From Nitrososphaerota archaeon (GTDB lineage: Archaea > Thermoproteota > Nitrososphaeria > Nitrososphaerales > UBA57), in NCBI GenBank assembly GCA_016180375.1, contig JACPBJ010000165.1, positions 1 through 5,488 of the forward strand: 5,488 nt of DNA, given 5' to 3'. A program made the translations under genes and the position numbers. Below the pieces are notes generated by a model. The model did not search any database. It was not told where the DNA came from and saw nothing but the letters and a program-made list of their open reading frames with translations. Shown piece by piece: positions 1 to 4,427 of this stretch. Positions within the stretch are counted from its first letter, which is position 1. Each line of letters begins with the position of its first letter.

Positions 1-570
1 CAAGAACACATCTCTGGGATCCTTAGTGACATCTATGCTTCTGGACTTCACGATAAGAATAAGGTATCCCCTACTTTTCAGATATACCCGACAGTTCTCT
101 ATTGCAATTAGCGTCTGATCAGGCTGCGCAATATCTACATAGGCAACATCAACCTTACCAAAAATCATGCCATAAGCTTCTGGTCTTCTCGCATCTGCAA
201 CTATTGGAATGATATTCTTCCTCTTCTGTGCAACATTCTCAATGAATTCTCTTGCCACTCTGGCAGCCACTTCAACTCCATAGACTATACCAGAACCTCC
301 AACAATATCTGAAACATGGCTTACGGTTGTGCCAGTAGAAGCACCAATGTAAAGTACCGATGAGCCATCATGAATGGGAAGCGATTCAAGACCTTTAGTA
401 ATTGCGGCTGCAAGTTTACTCCTGAACGGGTCCCATATTCTGTATTCTCTTCCTTCTAGAGAGACTGTTCTCTCGCCATAAACTCGATCCCCGGGAACTA
501 GATTTTCTGTGGCAAGTCTTTGCTGGTTGTCAAAAGTTACCCATCTTACTCTGCTCTTACCTTCTTCCAC
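1..570 (-). CDS. flpA: Fibrillarin-like rRNA/tRNA 2'-O-methyltransferase, 3' end beyond the window
   Basis: This is the SAM-dependent methyltransferase of the archaeal box C/D RNP, which methylates ribose 2'-OH groups on rRNA and tRNA at sites chosen by guide RNAs. 190 codons are visible; family members are about 200-230 residues, so only a short C-terminus is missing. The small N-terminal domain includes ENLVPG (residues 22-27) and VYGER (30-34). The Rossmann methyltransferase core follows: SKLAAAI (51-57), SAM loop VLYIGASTGTT (72-82), acidic VYGVE (96-100), ADARRP (125-130), YVDIAQP (144-150) and IVKSRSID (173-180). Lys52, Asp146 and Lys175 lie where the family's conserved catalytic Lys/Asp/Lys are expected. 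I chose the GTG at 570-568: it follows an AGGGAT element (580-575) and gives the right N-terminal length. It overlaps the 3' end of nop5 by 14 bases, so translational coupling in a nop5-flpA operon is likely. The identification is secure; the exact start is less so. Confidence 0.95.
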   Translation of the reverse strand, partial: MEEGKSRVRWVTFDNQQRLATENLVPGDRVYGERTVSLEGREYRIWDPFRSKLAAAITKGLESLPIHDGSSVLYIGASTGTTVSHVSDIVGGSGIVYGVEVAARVAREFIENVAQKRKNIIPIVADARRPEAYGMIFGKVDVAYVDIAQPDQTLIAIENCRVYLKSRGYLILIVKSRSIDVTKDPRDVFL

Positions 571-1767
571 GTCTATCCCTTTTTCTTGACTGAGGCCTTC
601 TCTGAGGCTCCTTCGGTGCCTCCTTGTACTTTGTCTGTATCTCTTCAAGCCTCTTTGCAAATTTCTCTTGTATTCCTTCCTGTTTCTCTCCTCTGAAAGC
701 GTCTACTCTTGCAGCTATCGCAATTTTGCTTGCCAGAGATCTTGCAATCTTTCCCCTTTGCCACTTCGGCGCACCATGAACATGCTCGTGCTGAAAGAGA
801 ATTCCATGTTTCGGAGGTCTGGAGCCTGTCTTCAATGCCCTGAATAATGCCTTCTCGGCGCCCAGAACCTGAATAGTGCTTGAACCTGAATAGTGCTTGA
901 CGGCAGCTTCGCAATTCTTTCCAGCCCTCCTGCCTTTGCAATCAGTCTGGCTCCAATAGTTTCGCCTGCAACAGTGCTCATATTTGGCGCGATTCTCCTC
1001 ATCGAACTCTCCACGTATTTCTGGAGTCTCTCCTTCGAATTTGTAAGTTGCACCACTGTTTCTGCCATAAGCGCTATCATTGCTGAATCGTTCTCCGACA
1101 GCGAACCTCCCTTCGATTCTTTTGCTGCAATCATTAATGCCTCAGCCTTCTTCTCAGAGAAGTTCAAGCCTGAAATTACCGATTCATCAATTTTTTCGCG
1201 TGTTCCAGCTGATGCTATCTTTGCATAGCCTACGGGATCGTCAACAAGACCCGAAAGTTCGGGAAAGTGGAGGCCATACCACTCCTTCAGCCTTGCGGTT
1301 GCCAAGTTGAGCGCCTTGTCTATTTCGTCTAGAGCCTGGACTCCCTCCATAACCTGAAGGTCTGGATGGGTTGACAGCTCCCTGATTCTCTGTTTCGATG
1401 CTTCGAGTGCGAAGCTTCTTAGAAATTCTCTTGCTTCCATTTCAGAACTGAATATCCTTGCATCCATCAGAATCTGGAATTTCCTGCTTGCCAATTGCGA
1501 TGCTGTCTGTTGTTCCATCACCAGAGTATCAAAGCCCTTTGAAGAGAAGAGCGCTTGAAGTTGGGCATTTGGCACAGAAAGCGATTTTACTCCTGTTTTG
1601 CTCGCCTGCTCAAGAATAGCAGATACTGCTGGGGTAATTTTGCCCTCGCTACATTCATGAAACTCTGTGAACTCTTTCCCTTTCTCAAATCTGGCAGCAA
1701 ATCTAGGATTCAGTGATTCGTCAAGCAGTACTAGTCCCACTTCTGTAAGGAATACTATTTCGGTCAA
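557..1767 (-). CDS. nop5: Nop5 (Nop56/58) C/D RNP core protein, frameshifted by a 17-base tandem duplication
   Basis: Nop5 is the scaffold of the archaeal box C/D RNP. It dimerises through a coiled coil, holds fibrillarin by its N-terminal domain, and binds L7Ae and guide RNA through its NOP domain. The first frame (1767 to stop 834-832) encodes 311 residues: N-terminal domain, a segment GVQALDEIDKAL (142-153) leading into WYGLHFPEL (163-171), then NOP-domain IAPNMSTVAGETIGARLIAK (259-278) and GGLERIAKLPSSTIQV (280-295). It then runs into a 16-residue nonsense tail. The rest of the NOP domain (PPKHGILFQHEHVHGAPKWQ, then RGKIARSLASKIAIAARVD) and the Lys/Arg-rich tail lie in another frame ending at 557. 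Deleting one 17-base repeat copy (865-900) joins them through VLGAEKALFRALKTGSRPP and gives 397 residues, a normal Nop5 length. The start is a TTG (1767-1765); no ATG, GTG or other TTG lies between it and an upstream in-frame stop (1803-1801), and a TATA-like box sits about 27 bases before it, implying a nearly leaderless mRNA. Whether the shift is real, tolerated or a sequencing/assembly error cannot be decided here. Confidence 0.93.
865..900. repeat. 17-base tandem duplication inside nop5
   Basis: Positions 866-882 and 883-899 are identical 17-mers, aacctgaatagtgcttg on the plus strand. The period-17 match extends one base to the left (865) and one to the right (900). Because 17 is not a multiple of 3, the duplication shifts the nop5 frame; with a single copy the conserved protein reads straight through. 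A native, related stretch cctgaataatgc (839-850) lies nearby and matches the core of each copy at 11 of 12 bases, so the region is somewhat repetitive even without the duplication. Confidence 0.97.
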
Positions 1768-1790
1768 TGTATGTCGCTTCGTCGATAAGC

Positions 1791-1798
1791 CTTTAAGC
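1791..1798 (-). promoter_or_regulatory. TATA-like box for the nop5-flpA operon
   Basis: Read on the minus strand this is GCTTAAAG, centred about 27 bases before the TTG of nop5. Archaeal TATA boxes sit about 26 bases before the transcript start, so transcription would begin at or next to the start codon, giving a leaderless message. No Shine-Dalgarno-like sequence is evident before the TTG, which fits. This is inferred from position and composition only. Confidence 0.5.
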
Positions 1799-1804
1799 CC
1801 TCAC

Positions 1805-1828
1805 CCTAAAAGGTTGCCTAAAGGTTCG
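1805..1828 (+). promoter_or_regulatory. Imperfect 12-base tandem repeat with TATA-like cores before pyrD
   Basis: CCTAAAAGGTTG (1805-1816) is followed directly by CCTAAAGGTTCG (1817-1828), and the pyrD TTG begins at 1830. The first copy has a TATA-like core about 20-24 bases before the two possible TTG starts (1830, 1833), in the range for a leaderless or nearly leaderless pyrD message. The second copy lies too close to the start to be a TATA box for it. The pair could be a duplicated promoter element or a binding site for a regulator. I see no evidence for a particular regulator. Confidence 0.4.
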
Positions 1829-1829
1829 C

Positions 1830-2759
1830 TTGTTGTCGCAAGAACAGATATCGCTTGAAGTAGAGATAGCAGAACTCTCCCTTCGAAATCCCATAATTCT
1901 TGCTTCTGGCATTCTTGGTCATTCCGCTGAAATTTTCGAAAGAATATACGAAGGTGGAGCGGCCGCTGTAGTGGGAAAATCAATATCGTTGCTCCCAAGG
2001 GATGCTTACAAACCTCCAGCAGTTGTCGAGGTTCGGGGTGGATTTCTCAATGCTATAGGTCTTGGTAATCCAGGCGCTGAAGCTTTCGTGCAGGAATTGA
2101 AGAAACTCTCTGCAAAGAAGATACCTGTAATTGCGAGCATGTTCGGTTCCGACCCCGAAGATTTCGTGAAAATGACCAAGATATTGGACTCTGCTGGAGC
2201 ATCAGCCTTCGAGCTGAACCTTTCATGTCCACATGTAAAAGGCGTCGGGACTGAAGTTGGACAAGATCCAGATCTAGTGACAAAGATAGTCTCCGCAACT
2301 AGAAGGAATACTTCGAAGCCCATATTTGCAAAAGTCTCTCCTAGCAGCGAAATTCTGCTTCAGACGGTAAAAGCTGCGGAGGATGCAGGGGCGAGCGGCA
2401 TAACCGCAACAAACACAATTCGCGCGATGGCTTTAGATGTTGAATCAGGAATGCCTTATCTCTCAAACAGGTATGGCGGACTTTCTGGAGAGGCGCTCCA
2501 TCCCATCGCGGTAAGATGCGTTTACGAAATTGCCGAACATACAAAAAATCCAATAATTGGCTGCGGAGGAGTGGTTGACTGGGAGAGCGCCGTTGAGTTT
2601 ATCCTTGCTGGGGCCTCAGCAGTTCAGGTCGGCACGGTTCTAGCTAGTAAATCGATAGGCACAATAGAAGAGATTCTCAATGGAATCAAAGGCTACATGG
2701 TAAGAAAAGGGTACAGGAGGATATCAGATTTCGTTGGACTCGCACACTCTGGTAAGTAG
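1830..2759 (+). CDS. pyrD: Dihydroorotate dehydrogenase class 1B, catalytic (FMN) subunit
   Basis: This enzyme oxidises dihydroorotate to orotate, the fourth step of de novo UMP synthesis, in the cytoplasm. In class 1B, electrons pass from FMN in PyrD to the FAD and 2Fe-2S cluster of PyrK and on to NAD+. The 309 residues match the family length and form a TIM barrel. Visible motifs are NPIILASG (20-27), GKSIS (49-53), the substrate-binding NAIGLGNPG (74-82), LNLSCPHV (129-136) with catalytic-base Cys133 typical of class 1 enzymes, AKVSPS (167-172), TATNT (192-196), GGLSG (216-220), GCGG (244-247) and GASAVQVGT (261-269). Class 2 enzymes use Ser in place of the Cys, so the Cys and the adjacent pyrK both argue for 1B. 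The start is TTG at 1830 or the next codon, TTG at 1833; no other start lies upstream before an in-frame stop (1794). It is divergent from nop5 and overlaps pyrK by 26 bases. Confidence 0.97.
   Translation: MLSQEQISLEVEIAELSLRNPIILASGILGHSAEIFERIYEGGAAAVVGKSISLLPRDAYKPPAVVEVRGGFLNAIGLGNPGAEAFVQELKKLSAKKIPVIASMFGSDPEDFVKMTKILDSAGASAFELNLSCPHVKGVGTEVGQDPDLVTKIVSATRRNTSKPIFAKVSPSSEILLQTVKAAEDAGASGITATNTIRAMALDVESGMPYLSNRYGGLSGEALHPIAVRCVYEIAEHTKNPIIGCGGVVDWESAVEFILAGASAVQVGTVLASKSIGTIEEILNGIKGYMVRKGYRRISDFVGLAHSGK
2715..2720 (+). promoter_or_regulatory. Shine-Dalgarno-like AGGAGG near the pyrK start
   Basis: AGGAGG lies inside the end of pyrD, with 13 bases between it and the TTG chosen for pyrK (2734). 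That is longer than the usual 5-9, but it is the only strong ribosome-binding-like sequence here and it supports initiation of pyrK inside the pyrD coding region. Confidence 0.45.
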
Positions 2760-3546
2760 GCCAAGAGCTGTAAGAATTACGAAGGTCAGGGATGAGAATG
2801 GGCAAGCTAAGAGTCTCTTCTTCCGCGATGAATTTTCATCGAAAGCGTTGCCTGGGAACTTTGTCATCGTATGGCTTCCAGGCATAGAAGAGATGCCCAT
2901 GAACATTTCCAGAATAGACTCAGAATCTTCTGTCACGGTATGGCCTTACAGTCCGGGAACAAATGCGCTTTGCTCCATGAAGGAAGGAGATACGATATGG
3001 TTGAGGGGCCCTTACGGCAACCCTTACAAGATTCTTGGAAATAACAGCCTTCTAATTGGAAGCGGGAGCGGGCTCTCTCCACTTTTAGCCCTTGCAAAGC
3101 ATATAGCATCGAAGAAACTCTCAGCTACTTTCATACTGCATGCAAAGACAGAGCAGGGACTAATTTTTCACAATGAACTGGCAAAGACATGCGAGGTTGT
3201 GACAGCTACAACGGATGGGAGCAAGGGTAGAAAGGGTAAGGCTTCATATGTTGCTAATGGTTTGATAGCAAATGGAAAGTTTGACGTTGTTTATGCAGGG
3301 TTAGGGGAAATCGAGCTTAGGATGATATTCGAAACTGCTGAAGCAAGGAAAATGCCAGTTCAATTTGGTCTTGAAAGACCAATGCTTTGTGGGGTAGGTC
3401 TATGTGGCAGCTGTTCCATTGGCAAATATTTGGTTTGCAGAGATGGCCCTGTTCTGAACTCTGAGCAGATAAGAGAATGTTTCGCTGAGTTAGGAGTCTT
3501 CAGAAGAACAAAGTCAGGCGCCATCGTGCCTGTAAAAGATTACTGA
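2734..3546 (+). CDS. pyrK: Dihydroorotate dehydrogenase electron-transfer subunit PyrK (FAD, 2Fe-2S)
   Basis: PyrK carries electrons from PyrD to NAD+ and belongs to the ferredoxin-reductase-like flavoproteins. The 270 residues show an FAD-binding beta-barrel (about 10-100) with PGNFVIVWLPG (40-50), PMNIS (55-59) and RGPYGNP (91-97). Then comes the nucleotide-binding fold with IGSGSGLSPLLALAKH (108-123), and a C-terminal 2Fe-2S site formed by Cys219, Cys224, Cys227 and Cys235 in ERPMLCGVGLCGSC and YLVCRDGPV. The last Cys is only 7 residues after the third; bacterial PyrK proteins usually have a longer loop. The TTG at 2734 begins inside pyrD and is the best initiation codon in frame; an in-frame CTG at 2749 is a weaker option. 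The overlap implies co-transcription and coupled translation, matching the tight PyrD-PyrK complex. Sulfhydrogenase gamma-type subunits look similar, but the pyrD neighbour settles the role. Confidence 0.95.
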   Translation: MDSHTLVSRPRAVRITKVRDENGQAKSLFFRDEFSSKALPGNFVIVWLPGIEEMPMNISRIDSESSVTVWPYSPGTNALCSMKEGDTIWLRGPYGNPYKILGNNSLLIGSGSGLSPLLALAKHIASKKLSATFILHAKTEQGLIFHNELAKTCEVVTATTDGSKGRKGKASYVANGLIANGKFDVVYAGLGEIELRMIFETAEARKMPVQFGLERPMLCGVGLCGSCSIGKYLVCRDGPVLNSEQIRECFAELGVFRRTKSGAIVPVKDY

Positions 3547-3549
3547 AGA

Positions 3550-3557
3550 TTTTTAAG
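3550..3557 (+). promoter_or_regulatory. T-run/TATA-like element between pyrK and S30e
   Basis: TTTTTAAG starts four bases after the pyrK stop and is centred about 33 bases before the S30e ATG. It could be a TATA box giving S30e its own short-leader transcript, or its T-run could help end the pyrDK transcript. The sequence does not separate these two readings. Confidence 0.35.
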
Positions 3558-3573
3558 CAAGAGAACAGCTGAA

Positions 3574-3577
3574 GAGG
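3574..3577 (+). promoter_or_regulatory. Ribosome binding site of the S30e gene
   Basis: GAGG within gaagaggata lies nine bases before the ATG at 3587. It supports that start and hence the reality of this short gene. Confidence 0.5.
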
Positions 3578-3586
3578 ATAGAGAAT

Positions 3587-3763
3587 ATGCCGACCCATGG
3601 CTCAATGACAAAGGCCGGAAAGGTTAGAGGCCAGACTCCTAAGCTTCAAGCAAAGGAAAGGGATTCTCCTGTCCCGAAAGTTAGGATCAGGAGCACTTAC
3701 ATGAAGAGGTACATGCTGAAGAGGAAGCCGGGGCAGAACTGGATGACTCCCATGCGCAGATAA
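3587..3763 (+). CDS. rps30e: Small ribosomal subunit protein S30e (eS30)
   Basis: This is a 58-residue, strongly basic protein (8 Lys and 8 Arg) of the small ribosomal subunit. The N-terminus HGSMTKAGKVRGQTPKLQ (4-21) is the family signature, comparable to the HGSLARAGKVRGQTPKV-like start of eukaryotic eS30. The C-terminal half, KVRIRSTYMKRYMLKRK (31-47), is the positively charged rRNA-contacting part. Here it stands alone; in animals the same protein is made as a fusion to a ubiquitin-like domain. The ATG is preceded by a GAGG, and the gene ends in TAA. It lies 40 bases after pyrK on the same strand. Its product is unrelated to pyrimidine synthesis, so the linkage is probably only positional. 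Its presence points away from Euryarchaeota. The gene is easy to miss because of its length, but the match leaves little doubt. Confidence 0.94.
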   Translation: MPTHGSMTKAGKVRGQTPKLQAKERDSPVPKVRIRSTYMKRYMLKRKPGQNWMTPMRR

Positions 3764-3832
3764 TCGCGCCATAAGACCAGTTTACGTGTGCCAGATGCAT
3801 TAGCGTACATCTCTACCAACGGGTTTGCAAGA

Positions 3833-3846
3833 GTCACTTAAGCGAC
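3833..3846. repeat. Near-palindrome upstream of the membrane-protein gene
   Basis: gtcacttaagcgac pairs with itself at six of seven positions (one A/C mismatch). It lies 46 bases before the TTG of the next gene and just ahead of its TATA-like box. It is a possible operator or simply chance. The rest of the 129-base gap (3764-3892) shows no tRNA, box C/D RNA or clear terminator. Confidence 0.25.
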
Positions 3847-3856
3847 AGGATATGCA

Positions 3857-3866
3857 CTAATATATC
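3857..3866 (+). promoter_or_regulatory. TATA-like box for the membrane-protein gene
   Basis: CTAATATATC is centred about 31 bases before the TTG at 3893, so a transcript would start a few bases before the codon. There is no good Shine-Dalgarno sequence, as expected for a nearly leaderless archaeal message. Confidence 0.5.
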
Positions 3867-3892
3867 GTTCTCAGTTAAAGGTCTGCTGGAAA

Positions 3893-4387
3893 TTGGACAT
3901 CAGGCTTTTTGCAATTGGAGTAGTACTCATGATTGCAGGAGTGTCTTTATCCTACTATTCCTCAGCAACAGTCGTATCTGATGCTAGAGTACTAGATGCT
4001 CACTCTGCGCTTACATACACGCGTGAGCTTCAGAACCTACCCTTTGGCAGTAAGATTCTAAAAATCAACGTAGCCATAGAAGAAGGAACCGCAAGTTTCT
4101 ATTTGCTTGATACTGTGAACTTGAAACTCTACCAGGCATACAAGCCATTTCAGTACCTTGTTGGAAGGGAGAACATGAATGGGCGCTTCTCTAAAGACAT
4201 AACGCCCACAAACAATACAATCCATTTCATAATTGACAACAACAAAGGCGACAAAAAGGTGAACGTTGGAATCACGGCAATTGTGGAGTACGGCATTGGT
4301 GGTGGAGGAGCCGTAGTCGGCATAATCGGACTGGGCTTCAGCTATTTCGGATTATCATCACGAGGAAAACGCAAGGTAAAGAGATAG
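3893..4387 (+). CDS. Hypothetical membrane-anchored protein, 164 residues, function unknown
   Basis: I do not recognise this protein. The layout is clear: an N-terminal hydrophobic segment (about 5-22, LFAIGVVLMIAGVSLSYY) and a soluble middle of about 110 residues (25-133). The middle alternates hydrophobic and polar residues in a beta-rich way (SKILKINVAIEEGTASFYLL, TIHFIIDN, KVNVGITAIVEY). A second hydrophobic segment rich in glycine (about 134-154, IGGGGAVVGIIGLGFSYFG) leads to a basic tail RGKRKVKR. The tail and the positive-inside rule place both ends in the cytoplasm with the middle domain outside. The alternation, with HFIIDNN near its end, vaguely recalls GOLD/emp24-like or other small beta-sandwich domains, but that is only an impression. 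The start is a TTG; there is no in-frame ATG near it. It has its own TATA-like box and ends 40 bases before elp3. Confidence 0.8.
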   Translation: MDIRLFAIGVVLMIAGVSLSYYSSATVVSDARVLDAHSALTYTRELQNLPFGSKILKINVAIEEGTASFYLLDTVNLKLYQAYKPFQYLVGRENMNGRFSKDITPTNNTIHFIIDNNKGDKKVNVGITAIVEYGIGGGGAVVGIIGLGFSYFGLSSRGKRKVKR

Positions 4388-4393
4388 GATAGA

Positions 4394-4402
4394 CTTTTTA
4401 GC
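4394..4402 (+). promoter_or_regulatory. TATA-like box upstream of elp3
   Basis: CTTTTTAGC is centred about 30 bases before the elp3 ATG, in the 40-base gap after the membrane-protein gene. Its position would give a transcript starting close to the ATG, downstream of the apparent ribosome binding site. Expression from an upstream transcript is therefore also possible. Confidence 0.35.
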
Positions 4403-4415
4403 ATAATCGAATTCC

Positions 4416-4420
4416 GAGGA
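4416..4420 (+). promoter_or_regulatory. Ribosome binding site of elp3
   Basis: GAGGA stands seven bases before the ATG at 4428. It is the best-placed Shine-Dalgarno sequence in the window and decides this start over an in-frame ATG at codon 12. Confidence 0.55.
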
Positions 4421-4427
4421 ATAAGCG

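Noticed and set aside
832..900. Programmed ribosomal frameshift as explanation for the nop5 break
   Set aside because: A -1 shift would be needed, but no X-XXY-YYZ slippery heptamer or obvious downstream stem is visible, and the exact duplication explains the break more simply.
893..1228. Plus-strand open frame of 111 codons opposite nop5
   Set aside because: It is antisense to a conserved Nop5 coding region and its product is a low-complexity Ser/Phe/Ala-rich peptide, typical of a shadow frame.
2006..2323. Minus-strand open frame of 105 codons opposite pyrD
   Set aside because: It lies entirely over conserved PyrD motifs and has no recognisable domain or start signal.
3764..3892. tRNA or small RNA gene in the gap after S30e
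   Set aside because: No acceptor stem, T-arm motif or C/D boxes could be built on either strand; ggtttgcaa only loosely recalls a T-arm.
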